Of a DNA stretch of 64,000 nucleotides, positions 15,001-20,724 are shown piece after piece. The DNA lies in assembly GCF_000718555.1 (NCBI RefSeq), contig NZ_JOAN01000002.1, positions 62,001-126,000 on the forward strand. Reading direction: 5' to 3'. The stretch comes from Micromonospora chokoriensis. GTDB taxonomy: Bacteria; Actinomycetota; Actinomycetes; Mycobacteriales; Micromonosporaceae. Below the pieces are notes generated by a model. It made no database searches and was not told the origin of the DNA. It saw nothing but the letters and a program-made list of their open reading frames with translations. Made by a program: the position numbers and the translations under genes. The first letter of the stretch is position 1; every line of letters begins with the position of its first letter.

Positions 15001-15645
15001 TACTGGTTGGTTTCCGACAGCCGGACTGGAACACCAGTCGTACGCACGGTCGACACCCAGGTGCGCGGCAGCTTCGATGAGCCGGTCCAACTCGGCAATC
15101 TGACTGAGACGTTGGCCAGGCCGGGCACCGAGCTGCTCGTGCTCGACAGTGGCGGGAAGTCGACCACGGTGACTGCCCTGCATGCTGCGGGGGGCGGTAC
15201 CGACCCGGCCCCACAGCGACCGCCTGGCGACCGGCCGTCGATCACCCGTACGCCGGAGTTGTACGGCCTGCCTTCTGCATCCTCGTCGGGTCGCGCGTTG
15301 AACAGCACGCCGACCCGGCGACGGTCTGACGCATCGGTGCGTTCGTCGGCCCATGGGCATCAGCCACCCGCCGGCCACGGCGAGCTGGCGGAGAGGCCGC
15401 CGGTCTCCGCGACGGACGAGCCGAACCCGTCGCTCCTGCAAGAGGTAGAGAATCCACCCCTGCCGGCATCGGGGCGGGATCGGGGGGACCATTATCGGGA
15501 TCCCTCGGCTCTGGCTCGCGAGCATCTGGGTCGCCTGCCGCACCCCCTTGCCTTGGGTCGGGCGGGGTCGCCGTCCGTCGGAAAGGTGGCCGAGGTCAAC
15601 GTCGCAAGCTCGTTCGCTGGGGCCGCATCTGGCAACCCGGGATGA
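1..15645 (+). CDS. Giant multidomain protein with papain-fold toxin-like modules (5' end outside window)
   Basis: The frame is open from base 1, so only the last 5214 residues are visible. Window residues 2-61 match residues 241-300 of the protein at 27897-30449 (48/60 identical by hand count); if collinear, about 240 N-terminal residues are missing. In order: Ala/Gly-rich segment; Pro-rich tandem repeats (about 170-279); a papain-like module with Cys610, His715 and Asp731 (NCV, HVFNVV, FLDGQ); a second type with Cys983, His1062 and Asp1082; a Leu-rich helical region with recurring NPxL motifs (about 1180-2320); another first-type module (Cys2779, His2863, Asp2878); a beta-rich half (about 3100-4700); and a last second-type module keeping His4999 and Asp5018 but lacking Cys. 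The NCV/HVFN/FLD pattern resembles Tox-PL glutamine-deamidase domains of polymorphic toxins. Secretion by a type VII system is inferred from the paralog. Target and function are unknown. Confidence 0.9.
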   Translation, partial: VKALTAGGGLAGNAGEELTTEVLVGLAMTGNVDNAILMPTVVSSALQGTTFGAIGAGRDALGGSGRGAGRGSEEGPRTSSTGDDRAPDTIADTDPVPAYEPPPTSGLPPANEMPPEHTEHDPHLGAGPGPAATSTGSAGTALHGATTSGGSSDTPPTRNAATPPVAAAAPTSLTPQAGVPAGTPPTSLSPQAGMAAGTPPTSLTPQAGMAAGTPPTSLTPQAGTPPTSLTPQPGLTTGTAPTSLTPQPGLTTGTAPTPLTPQPGLTTGTAPTSLTPQPGAVTGGWSSARKSSSSPVPAAVGMPRRPKALFDAVSEATSSSGRSTVARQLDGDWRSGSLGYLERLRPGSVTAVQTQKNRLAPVEVVLVERLEDGRFVQITRARRGRPARTEFTLTGWPGPGPAPAVFSTTFVVFTDTDELGQLPFGATDPTPPVVVPALSATTTSALTATPVPGHPTQGTPQQQRVIPHAGHDTTGRGNAPGTPPSASTGQIGTTNQPDHHPQHTTPQQTGSQQTGSGRSGSSRQAGPRWVDATTRSDFGHLPHARGPHPLDRHSSLSGMRIGHAKGSAMFAAKIHRNPTDAEVSREYPWLKKVNPRWSKSDGKNPYSTNCVLAAIETDMALEESGRGGRYEAGGTENALTYGTLANYQRVRLGLADDVDGVSYRVQGKTPIEAIKEAITKSGRPIKREEIKDDKKREPRARGLVVLKTDKDETAHVFNVVQRADGKVFFLDGQTGLAARVPKGKHEMFFLPMTHGIPQPRGSVRVLEREQRKRWVENIKADTQRNIQSWKAQTNNPFGQRRIIDQARPVLGAVNTLDVEADNPLWWLQLDHTREQLESWRKEMNSAGQKSPASEELDRLIARVDEALASATGYRGKFSHTTDDRLTDLTVAGIPGTTESRPGSTRQQVQSSPPMMPPPAQGLLDASLVQQRNDRPPALDSLQQAVRLVGASTSPVPSKTRLATWISQVDTPPMAMDRALPGDCVPRAWGAFTALHGRIGNDTVDEGALRDPDVNDLVGALKGELTPLADTPQPPGHLLNLIQGSPPHTMVLISAQPPNQPRHVFWLYADSDDHGHVTPRWIDTEQPGQFGKAVSPTDQWSKMLALPDTKILALDHTGHPTTIDQLRTPATPTPPEPRTDTPRTNEALLDPSTTTRSGMLRQPPTRRGQTAAPSLLLRVDANEATRNAAVDKWMAANNAERHRRDHIRAAVDLITRIQAGMNGKTQINLDTFSALFNQPDLLSAIHANSTMIALWITDRQLTEDLFRDMPNLFNDLKNKGIPAGKGDTFPKIANEYRTLEQKFGLLSKLEHDNQLRHTILERAGGYRSLVNLGEQGNLLLDDWRLGRKSTLTLLANTTLGKHIAEHSDPASVYKEIDGAGGVADELFQALSAGADQAQVKKIVDKLVVLDTLTRNPRASRAAFRIPGMLEAVSKNAEFAEILHRHDYFADALIDSPQLGARLAGSIELLRAAAGNPAVASRLSQTPTAFDAISDHELLNHLQSIDEPNVQDTVMKTALMADLLRRGESQGLTRKWAANTALQNIFNRNPGLLQHPHEFRRLLLDDELTHILIEDHRLQNTPGLLRVVLRRKSLARYFGMGAGDIGSTATTESPPTIGWALAEALSPERHPNSHRLAATALLHSSDLRSMLDFTRVPHLKTILTSPPLLEAIQQNDLLTSSIHDVNVAIYRCLNDDPQSVTDLAQTIESARRLLFQSAGFFDALHEVKKPSTLSANFAKHPKVFAVFAEEPNTLLSTKHWIALLGNAALFDYLDTDNGMRLARALASEPDLLLEFACRPLPQSLIEFQTLFDGESDSPASLISADNKPTPALRKVINNLGLQVLSPEGAPVQPGQMESAARFSAVANDEDARSSAPTGQADTWVALHHKVQSNAKLRAAVERLPTLAAALIQSPKLADILLNRPALIDLLNNPSESTVVVCAMLQAPELFEAFSNDYRLYNVYVSNHFARLNSLEDHIRENPRFIILPIEHAEADAAIGSSEDTRNLVARSPALTDALVRYESAVGPLTRPEFVAALAGHDEAVRAAAVSSLPLLEFLSENPNLLSRLESSEELRTALREHPHELTGDQYRSLLDGKLWEQLREHTDLIPLVFSSPNVLVTAAAVPGVVQAIAEGVGVAELLQANDGVRRLVTAQPQVADHLRDNAGSLVPMLRVSPDLVTFMSQSQENAALIGKNPELLSAFRHNRGLVSAFLKDADLRAALVANPALAEAIGKNSASRGLYRLRRQSNLLQLVPATPSVVVDTQTWQDLLSNLSMLQLLDSRPDVAKRFLTDSKLIELYRRDPEHFVGSVRRMIEGKAGWSGSSLKADDFPAKQQPLTGPGAAPALTPAPTVSAPVAVVAPAATSGQTPAAPPAVTPLAAGVNASVEVRQLLRTPGRAEVVQALAEQADLLPLLLARPDIAADVTDHPDQLDTYLFATFLREQETARPWQEATFEADFGAFVNARDIALVDQAWSAEVKKGARTTWSQERRAFADQQRAAEEQRRDRFARLKPNSSSTWVMSGRVHYGGLVTADDFTSADAEVLNRVAKGEAVRESTFTLNHALHAHLDGGNGGLSFAYVVADDGKVDVLAYAKSDHRQGNAYRWTSAGGAYQNGPLDVGAVSANPAVRTSRDLVNNRADIAADTSTPATHDTTAWHDTDRTLRAAILNHYQAEENLTALTTAPPAATTPAAPTGSGKRKKKKKSTATDQTPTPHATQDTDLDRAMQDVTQTRQSLIQKGIVPTGQRLNASTTIADDDAAHNAFEWLADVNPDGSAKNCVLTAITADQNYLDPGFGGAPHDDELPIAHLRTYQTTQLEPANGSTPPVYRTNHTAISDTLAAAPIGARGIVVVRERNDNQAPAHAFNVIRHHTGVVFLDAQRPGLAHIPPQKDDWLFFPLDSRIFPPANADPVHANELTGLAGGLDDPPTTIADLPADAVTRAPTPARDQTGQAVLDPSPTSGRPSATQSGAVASATGSTPRRGLPANALPDGQAAVGRPIPTARPDSTAPVSEDTSQASPAPVWHEVKAADPEDASAVRQVVMETPELLNVPATPLDPEGWSRRAVDATIATLRNGGIPVSETDPLLQALGTEPDTFLNMPRRFDIPLPTSSSGSTRFQTVEVKLVPKPTSTDQVLVDNGVRAPRFARERLASENTRSSSSRGLWLAAVPLTAAGVPVSVSVGVPDNRPTSSAANSAVVVDYTLMWGDPRSYVVEAELELHVRRVGEQPAAGTAQQLERVPLGTHAFRINERHARMTLAKDAEPHKLDESGQWMLKETRSVLDFRDPDGAMATAAEDLMGGKPGSKELQVFRGQWSSKNSIRSLFTGTRAPSVQHGDARMGQPRAVSGLMVQKVRPVEVQEVGKPSSEHPLRSRRQSISGTESSQSISNTTGIRGQVSAGGGVPFLKLSGGPNVMHTRTESTTHSLSANTRVAQDLRDVPTVVVWTTYELTLARAASYSPSRFMVKKHPASRPQSKVVRVQVLEEIPEGSYRAAMAELPGPSQGRPDQVLVDRAHILAPKEETRHLPSYMWQGDRLRVDTEPIGAEALSDKIATEILRVLDLPQNVKHRELLPDWGGAEAKREIQRATMAMINQESLTLEAGPTALRANFLSLTAGELAFNLEMPGRERRRVLTVVMRARRANPTTGPEHLGTRDESRRPDPLPTNPASRQPSVASIEEVPEGESELNEVSSSLAQEGSAASLPAHRPEPAKSRPATARRQRRASTSSSSITKSVSTTVGADLNLRGGRALTGTVRGRFQRQRTYTVTAGAEEIWLSWDHGVQELFRDEHVVTVELFALDHAAGIRNMTRRANNSTPGAVSLSAGDGRIEFPHNFIFGVARDRTFAAGQEELSRKVTLDEPTVLPHQLDQQQSGTMQLGLIPEGQAVTNWSYVSYVEGGEQVRAAIVEAIADAWEQTAADPMPITNKRGTRLGVLTPGSDSYLALARISKPNWLASMLPAMSGQPLVLANLGEVIGIPDIYATVFIQATSDQGGTGPHDVFSDGGENSVTSIASVSDSRSSGTQLTIGAGLGWSDDIVAHKVSMSGALQHRRTYGHSRTKTVSLTGAVELNDTWDTNRGMAVPVMARVRFVVRAVMVNPQAVGASKLHSATRMVDRGTAIGTIHADEARFSGVLDEARPPTHIESEPALQPPQIFDATAVTPLAAPTPTTIGRAADGTVSLPVPPHYVGAGQILNMPALGSQVLGWLRDLRMPSKIPFSQGRRLIADDENGLRNTAVVLTHTSSPHLRSMLGKGVDSFLLSYPGTTGADHVQVILQVVAVDGSGTITEPKVHRVHAGTKNLEMDMQGVSAKTDATKRSHTTYYMEDVAPAGTGHDGAVSTGGDLSQFHGTSRSTGKFSTAADSDLNIIEESGSEAQVRQQVVIVAQAFHNGDEVGAPLRIDHELWLSLRANHLPTRTPDRPANPTVRTLPVAPTPRQAHEWQAGKWGQPTSVQRMPDHYQVINYRGAGPVQSATVMALRQAGAPAKVTRLGSRTAHQLTTTVSPSMLWGLSRQRLSTRSIEIPVGDAGSATVTLYTRVRAVRLESALPQMYRDGHRYVTRLSGVSATMGPSNSGAVSLLAGGPITTPGGSASEPQPVSEPLGNPAQRPDFWGGNDGQRSDTYDLSGSPAHWTGSPAADGGGAWHGGFNAHALSTVAEPAALTWVSEEILVVAQVPQTVGEAKVAAVTVEIPESMKVWMALSDAARILGLDDNPDATAELNRVNSAALALEKAFEEWQDAGRHLERERLVPEVQRRRRTPGIPAPAPVPAPKWPTQQELEENPEGHKNAAHYLAAQQTWFERKRELDTQVARLNRIATPGSTSIPATETKPDLAAGAVLESEPALPPLLSQVPASGSPTDSTPIVEQYPDAPPVDVVDPRTQALTMRARSHEWSTEIDRLEAWIKAVEPPSPPQTTAPSASRTPDGLNRAASAFLVLHGPATNSSEDNFLVVTELPRLVTALGGTLQPANEVSSQDLRLALEKNPNAMVLVSEQTDAGPHVYWLVSDSRTGTPVVRTVDTQVRGSFDEPVQLGNLTETLARPGTELLVLDSGGKSTTVTALHAAGGGTDPAPQRPPGDRPSITRTPELYGLPSASSSGRALNSTPTRRRSDASVRSSAHGHQPPAGHGELAERPPVSATDEPNPSLLQEVENPPLPASGRDRGDHYRDPSALAREHLGRLPHPLALGRAGSPSVGKVAEVNVASSFAGAASGNPG
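508..837 (+). repeat. In-frame 45-bp tandem repeat coding a PTSLTPQ linker
   Basis: Eight units encode PTSLTPQ(A/P)G followed by a variable VPAGTP, MAAGTP or LTTGTA tail. Full units are 15 residues (45 bp). The fourth unit is shortened to 11 residues and the last is cut after PQPG. Early units carry QAG and later units QPG, so copies are more alike locally, as expected from slippage or unequal exchange. The likely product is an extended, disordered Pro/Thr linker. Confidence 0.9.
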
Positions 15646-15801
15646 GCCGCTCGTCGCCGCGCGCCCGTGGCGAGGGCTTCGCTCAGCCGGTTCGTCGCTC
15701 GTGGCTCGCGTCGGTGGCGGCGCTCACCGCAAAGTCGACGAGCTGCGTCCGGGCATAATCGCGGCCCGGCTGGGTTAGCACGGCCGGTACGCCCACATCA
15801 C

Positions 15802-15839
15802 GTCAGCGCCACCGGTCCTCCACGACCGGTGGCGCTGAC
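15802..15839. terminator. Bidirectional hairpin terminator
   Basis: A 16-bp perfect stem (15802-15817 with 15824-15839) closes a 6-nt loop between two convergent genes, the giant gene (+) and the membrane-protein gene (-). There is no strong T-run, which is common for actinobacterial terminators. The 156 bases between the giant's stop codon and this hairpin show nothing else. Confidence 0.75.
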
Positions 15840-15868
15840 CGTAACCAGGGGGTGGAGTGCTGCAGGGT

Positions 15869-16330
15869 CTAGCTGAACGCTGCGTTCAGCGCGACGGCGA
15901 TGACGAGCCAGACGATGACCGCGCCGACACCGACGCCGAGCATGGCGAGCGCCTTGACGGCGGTCGCCATCCGGGTGCGGGCAACGGCGAGGTTCCCCGC
16001 GATGCCCAACGCCCCGACCAGCCCGCCGAGGATGCCGCCGACGGTCAACAGCAGGATCGGCAGCATCACCAGGATGCGCAGGAAGATCGGCATGGCGGGG
16101 CCGGTGCGGTGCCGCACACCGTTGACCTCGACGGTCGGATAGGGGTCGGCGAGCACGGTGCGCACGGTGGCCTGGACGACACCGCCGCCCACTGCGGGCA
16201 GCGCGTAGCGTTTGCCCGTTCTGGGGGCTGGTACTCCGCCGACGGTGACGTCAGGGTGGCCCCAGACTGCCTTGGTGGCGACGACGATCGGGCCAGCTAC
16301 GCCGGCGACGTTGAGAGGTCCGGTGTTCAC
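15869..16330 (-). CDS. Small membrane protein, unknown function
   Basis: The product has 153 residues from a GTG start. The first 80 residues are Gly/Val-rich and soluble-looking. Two hydrophobic segments follow, at about 83-108 and 126-150, separated by a short basic stretch containing ARTRMATAVK. It lies 81 bases downstream of sigC on the same strand and ends just before the shared hairpin, so it may be co-transcribed with sigC. I do not recognise the family. An antisigma role can be imagined from the position, but no zinc-binding motif supports it. The start has no clear ribosome-binding site. Confidence 0.6.
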   Translation of the reverse strand: MNTGPLNVAGVAGPIVVATKAVWGHPDVTVGGVPAPRTGKRYALPAVGGGVVQATVRTVLADPYPTVEVNGVRHRTGPAMPIFLRILVMLPILLLTVGGILGGLVGALGIAGNLAVARTRMATAVKALAMLGVGVGAVIVWLVIAVALNAAFS

Positions 16331-16411
16331 CAGCGTGATCTTAGGAAGCGCGGCGCGGCCCGTCCATGCCGTTGATCGATCGGGGGTGCCATCGCAGCCT
16401 TCGGGTCGCCC

Positions 16412-17026
16412 TCAGCCGGTGCGTCGCTCGTGGCCTGCCTCGGTGTCGGCCTGCCAGGCGGCGACGAGGTCCTCGCGTGCTCGGGCGACCCGGGAGCGGA
16501 TCGTGCCGACCGGGCACTGGCAGACCTCCGCCGCCTCGGCGTAGGACAGGCCGAGCACCTGGGTGGCGACGAACGCCTCGCGGCGCTCCTGGGTCAGGCC
16601 GGCGATGAGCTGGTGCAGGGTCACGCCCTCGTCGGCGCCGGCCGTGATCGCACCGGCCGCCTCGGCCGCCGCCTGCCAGTCCGGCACCGCCGCCATCCTC
16701 GGCCGGGCCACCGCCGTCCGGACGTGGTCCACGGCGACGCGCCGGGCGATCGTGAACACCCAGGTGCGGGCCGACGAGCGGCCGGCGAAGCCGGACAGGT
16801 TGCGATATGCCCGCAGGAACGTCTCCTGGGTCAGGTCGTCGGCCTCCCCCGGCCCGGCCAGGTGGGACAGGAACCGCCAGACCTGGCCCTGTAGTGCTCG
16901 GATGAACGCCGTGGCGGCCTGCCGGTCACCCTGGCCTGCCTCCCGCGCCCACCGGGTCACCTGGTCGTCGTCAGCGACGCCGTTCCGCACAGACCACCGT
17001 CCTGTGTGCCACGGGGGCTCCTTCAT
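16412..17026 (-). CDS. sigC: ECF RNA polymerase sigma factor, SigC-like
   Basis: The product has 204 residues from ATG at 17026; a GTG at 16990 is an alternative. Sigma region 2 is visible around the ADDLTQETFLRAYRNLSGF block, followed by the SSARTWVFTIARRVAVDH segment. Region 4 is visible in LGLSYAEAAEVCQCPVGTIR and the following SRVARARED. These blocks closely resemble Mycobacterium tuberculosis SigC, including the Cys-x-Cys-Pro before the recognition helix and the near absence of a C-terminal extension. No antisigma gene is recognisable beside it. The gene lies 134 bases downstream of the iron-regulated ABC operon on the same strand, so read-through is possible. Confidence 0.85.
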   Translation of the reverse strand: MKEPPWHTGRWSVRNGVADDDQVTRWAREAGQGDRQAATAFIRALQGQVWRFLSHLAGPGEADDLTQETFLRAYRNLSGFAGRSSARTWVFTIARRVAVDHVRTAVARPRMAAVPDWQAAAEAAGAITAGADEGVTLHQLIAGLTQERREAFVATQVLGLSYAEAAEVCQCPVGTIRSRVARAREDLVAAWQADTEAGHERRTG

Positions 17027-17160
17027 GCCGAGATGCCGTCGTCGGTGCGCCGCCGGTCGGCCGCGCACTCTGGTTGTCGCCGGCCGGGCCGGAAAAGTTC
17101 CCGGGGTTCGCACGTTCGAGTGATCTCGCGGATGGTCGAGGTGGCGGGAACCGGGACCGC

Positions 17161-18984
17161 TCAGCTCGCGACCGGCTGGTCCGCGCTCTCGCGTTTTCGC
17201 GGGACCACGAGGTCGGGCACGCTCCACGAACGCCACAGCTGGCTGTACCCGCCGCCGGCGCTGAGCAGCTCGGCGTGCGTGCCGTGTTCGGCGACCCGCC
17301 CCTGGTCCAGGACGACGATGCGGTCCGCGGTGGCCGCCTGGCTGAGTCGGTGGGCGACGACCAGCGTGGCACGGCCCTCGGTGGCCGCCACGGCGGCACG
17401 GTCGAGGTCCCGCGCGCCCGCGCTGCCCGCCTCGGCGGTGGCCTCGTCGAGGACCGCGACGGCAGGATCGGCGAGGACGAGGCGGGCCAGCGCGAGTTGC
17501 TGGGCCTGGGCCGAGGTGAGCTGTCGCCCACCCTCCCCGACGGCCGTGGCGAGACCGTCCGGCAGGGTCCGCACCCATTCGGTCGCGCCGACGAGGTCGA
17601 GGGCGGCGCCGATCTCGGCGTCGGTGGCGTCCGGGTTGGCCAAGCGCAGGTCGTCGGCGAGTGGCCCGGCGAAGACGTGCACCTCCTGGCTGATCAGGGC
17701 GATCTCACGACGGAGGCGGTGCTCGTCGAGCTGGGCCAGCGGCACGCCGCGCAGGGTCACCGCACCGTGGGTAGGCGCGATGATGCCGGCGATGATGCCG
17801 GCGAGCGTGCTCTTGCCCGCGCCGCTCGCGCCGACGAGGGCGACGCGCTCCCCGGGTGCGAGGCGCAGGGTGATGTCGCGCAGCACGATCGGCCCGTCGT
17901 CATAGCGGTGCTGCGCGACGGTCACCTCCAGGGCCGCCGGGACCCGATCGGGGCGGGCGGGCTCGGCGCCGGCCGGGGTCGTGGTGTCCGGCAGCGTGGT
18001 GACCCCGACGAGTCGGGCGAGGCTGGCCCCGGCCTGCAACACCGAGTCCGACTCGAACAGCAGCAGACCGATGGGGTTGAAGAGGCGGTGGAAGTAGAGC
18101 GCGGCCGTGGTGGCGGCACCGACGCTGGCCAGGTCGCCACGGACCAGCAGGAAGCCGGCGAGCAGCACGGCGGCGAGCCCCACGAACTCCGAGCGGTTGA
18201 TGCGCAGCCCGAACCGCGTGTAGAGACCGAAGATCTCCAACGACAGGTCACGGGCGACGCCGGAGCGATCCGCGATCCGCGCGACGTGGGCGTCCTCCAT
18301 CCGGTACGCGCGCACGGTCGCCGCACCCCGCAGCGCCTCGGCCGTCGCCTGCGCGCGCTCACCCGTCGCCACCCGCTCCCGGGCGTAGTACGGCACCGAC
18401 CGCTTGAGGTACCAACGCAGCGCCACCGCGTACGCCGGGGCGGCGGCCAGCCCGGCGATGCCGAGCCGCCAGTCGAGGGCGAAGAGCCCCGCCGCGGTCA
18501 GCACGATGGAGAGCAGCGCGCCCAGGAAGGCCGGGCCGCTGGTGGCGATCACGTTCGTCACGACTGCCACGTCGTCGCCGGCGCGGGCCACCAGGTCCCC
18601 GGTCCCGGCCCGCTCCAGGGTGGCCGACGGCAGGTGCAGGGCGCGGTCGAGGACCCGTTCCCGCAGGCGGGCCAGCACGGTTTCGCCGAGGCGCGCGGCG
18701 ATCGCCGCTCCGGCCGCGGTGAGGAGTCCGGCGAGCACGGCAGCGCCCGCGATCACGCCGGCCCAGGTCACGACCTGCGGCGTGTCGGTCCCGGCGATGA
18801 CGTCGTCGACGAGGCGACCGAGCACCCAGGGGGCGACGAGCCCGGTCGCGGCGGCGGCGATCAGCAACGTGCCGGCGACGGCGCTGAGGCCCGGCAGGTG
18901 GGCCAGCTCAGTACGGAGGGCGGCCCAGGTCTGTCGGCCGGTGGCGGTCGGCAGCAGCTGCCGAGTGCTCGGCTCGGACGTCAT
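17161..18984 (-). CDS. ABC half-transporter (membrane + ATPase), catalytically competent partner
   Basis: The product has 607 residues: an N-terminal six-helix exporter-type membrane domain (about 20-320) and a C-terminal ATPase domain. The nucleotide domain has an intact Walker A (GASGAGKST), Q-loop (ALISQE), Walker B with catalytic Glu (VAVLDEAT) and H-loop (VVAHRLS). The ABC signature is degenerate, LTSAQ instead of LSGGQ. The start codon overlaps the stop of the upstream half-transporter by 4 bases (ATGA), so the two are translationally coupled and probably form a heterodimer. The iron box upstream of the pair suggests a role in siderophore or iron handling, as in IrtAB-like systems; the direction of transport cannot be read from sequence. 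Confidence 0.88.
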   Translation of the reverse strand: MTSEPSTRQLLPTATGRQTWAALRTELAHLPGLSAVAGTLLIAAAATGLVAPWVLGRLVDDVIAGTDTPQVVTWAGVIAGAAVLAGLLTAAGAAIAARLGETVLARLRERVLDRALHLPSATLERAGTGDLVARAGDDVAVVTNVIATSGPAFLGALLSIVLTAAGLFALDWRLGIAGLAAAPAYAVALRWYLKRSVPYYARERVATGERAQATAEALRGAATVRAYRMEDAHVARIADRSGVARDLSLEIFGLYTRFGLRINRSEFVGLAAVLLAGFLLVRGDLASVGAATTAALYFHRLFNPIGLLLFESDSVLQAGASLARLVGVTTLPDTTTPAGAEPARPDRVPAALEVTVAQHRYDDGPIVLRDITLRLAPGERVALVGASGAGKSTLAGIIAGIIAPTHGAVTLRGVPLAQLDEHRLRREIALISQEVHVFAGPLADDLRLANPDATDAEIGAALDLVGATEWVRTLPDGLATAVGEGGRQLTSAQAQQLALARLVLADPAVAVLDEATAEAGSAGARDLDRAAVAATEGRATLVVAHRLSQAATADRIVVLDQGRVAEHGTHAELLSAGGGYSQLWRSWSVPDLVVPRKRESADQPVAS

Positions 18985-20687
18985 CGCAGGGTCTCCTCCC
19001 GGTAGCGGGTGTCGCTGGCGAGCAACCGCTCGTGCGGGCCCTCGGCGACGACCCGCCCTCGGTCGATCACCACGACCCGGTGCGTGACCCGCAGCAGGGC
19101 CGGGCTGGTGGTGATCACAACGGTGCCGCGGGTTCCCGCCCCGCGAGTCGCGGCCAGCCCCGCAGCGAGCAACCCCTCGGTCACCGCGTCGACCGCCGTG
19201 GTGGGGTTGTGCAGCACCAGCACCGGCGGGTCGGCGACGAGCGCCCGCGCCAAGCCGATCCGCTGCCGCTGCCCACCGGACAGGTTCGCCCCGCGCTCGG
19301 TGAGCATCCGGTCGAACCCGTGTGGGTGCGCGGCGAGCACGTCGTCGGCGGCGGCAGCGCGCACGGCGGCACGCAGGACGTCGTCGTCGACGGAGGCGCC
19401 GGCGCTGAGATTGGCGCGTAGCGTCCCCTCGAACAGCGCCACGTCATGCTGCTCGACCAGGACCACGGCGCGCGCGGCGTCGATGTGCAGTTCGTCGGCG
19501 GGCACGCCGTCGACGGCCAGCGTCCCCCGGTAGTCCGCGCGGGAGACCCGGCCGGCCAGCAACGCGACGAGCGCCTCGGCCTCGCTCGGGTCGTAGGCGA
19601 GCACGCCCAGCAGTTCACCGGCGCCCACGCGCAGACTGACGTCGTCGAGGCCCGCGTAGGAGACTCCGTCGAGGGCGAGCCGGGACGGGCTCGGGGCGGG
19701 CATCCCGGCATCACCCGGCTGGACGGCCGGCGCGGCACCGAGGACCCGGGCGACCCGCCCCGCGGAGGCTCGGGCCATGGCGAACATCTGGACGCAGTAC
19801 CCGAGCGTCTGCACCGGCTCGGCGATGAACTGGGCCAGCCCGACCACGGCGACGAGTTCGCCGATGGTGAGCCGGCCCTGCAGCGCGAGCCAGCCGGCGA
19901 CTCCGGCGACGGTCGCGAGGAAGAGTCCGTTGACCGTGGTGGTGAGCCCGAGGTGCAGGCCCTTGGTGGTGGCGGCGCGCAGGGTGACGTCGAGCGCGTG
20001 GCGGCTGGCCCCTGCGTACCTGCGGGCGGCGTGGTCCTGTGCGCCAATGCCACGCAACACGCGCAGGCCGGTGACGAGGTCGACGGCGAGGGCGGTCGTG
20101 GTCGCGAGGGCCTCCTGCTGCGACGTGCTGCGCCGGGTGAGCAGCGGCGCCATCCGCTGCAGGGCGACGACCAGCAGAGGTACGCCGATGAGCACCCCGA
20201 GGCCGAGCGGGACGTCGACGACGAGCAGCGCGACGGCCGCGACCACGATGGCGGTGAACGCTGCGGCGGTGAGTCCGGCGACCCGTACGACGAGCGCGGA
20301 CAGCTCGGCGTCGGAGGCCGTCACGGAGAGCAGTTCGCCGTCGCGCATGCCCGAGCGGCGTCCACGCGGGTCGAGGGCGCTGCGAACGATCTCGACCCGC
20401 GTGGCGTGCGCCTCGTGTTCGACGGCGGCGAACGCCAGTCGGGCACCGGCCCGGTAGGCGAAGGCGAGAACGGTGAACAGGGCGGCCAGGCCAGCCAACG
20501 AGAGCAGCAGGGCGCGGATGTCCCCAGTGGCCACCGCACGGTCGATGACCACGCCGATGGCGACCGGGACGAGGGCTTCGGCGGCCTGGTGGGTGCAGAG
20601 CAGCGCGATGCCTGCCGCCACGCGGGCACGCTGTCGACGCAGCGCGCGACGGAGCACCACACCACCGGTGATCTCGGCGACTGTCAT
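18981..20687 (-). CDS. ABC half-transporter with degenerate ATPase domain
   Basis: The product has 568 residues: an exporter-type membrane domain (about 1-310) then an ATPase domain. The signature LSGGQRQR is canonical. The Walker A position reads GVLAYDPSEAEA with no GK(S/T), Walker B reads VLVLHNPTT with no Asp-Glu, and the H-loop His is replaced (VITTSPA). This half therefore probably does not hydrolyse ATP itself, but can donate its signature to the intact Walker motifs of its partner. It is the first gene after the iron box at 20725-20743. A conventional DtxR/IdeR-type repression by iron is inferred from that box. Confidence 0.87.
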   Translation of the reverse strand: MTVAEITGGVVLRRALRRQRARVAAGIALLCTHQAAEALVPVAIGVVIDRAVATGDIRALLLSLAGLAALFTVLAFAYRAGARLAFAAVEHEAHATRVEIVRSALDPRGRRSGMRDGELLSVTASDAELSALVVRVAGLTAAAFTAIVVAAVALLVVDVPLGLGVLIGVPLLVVALQRMAPLLTRRSTSQQEALATTTALAVDLVTGLRVLRGIGAQDHAARRYAGASRHALDVTLRAATTKGLHLGLTTTVNGLFLATVAGVAGWLALQGRLTIGELVAVVGLAQFIAEPVQTLGYCVQMFAMARASAGRVARVLGAAPAVQPGDAGMPAPSPSRLALDGVSYAGLDDVSLRVGAGELLGVLAYDPSEAEALVALLAGRVSRADYRGTLAVDGVPADELHIDAARAVVLVEQHDVALFEGTLRANLSAGASVDDDVLRAAVRAAAADDVLAAHPHGFDRMLTERGANLSGGQRQRIGLARALVADPPVLVLHNPTTAVDAVTEGLLAAGLAATRGAGTRGTVVITTSPALLRVTHRVVVIDRGRVVAEGPHERLLASDTRYREETLR

Positions 20688-20724
20688 GCTCGGATCGATG
20701 AGGGCATGGCGTCGACTCCACTGA

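Noticed and set aside
17027..17160. ECF-type promoter (GGGAAC at 17097-17102 on the minus strand) for sigC autoregulation
   Set aside because: The -35-like hexamer is present, but no convincing -10 element follows at proper spacing.
17074..19005. Long plus-strand open frame of 643 codons over the ABC half-transporter genes
   Set aside because: It is antisense to two clear ABC genes, has no domain, and is a by-product of high G+C.
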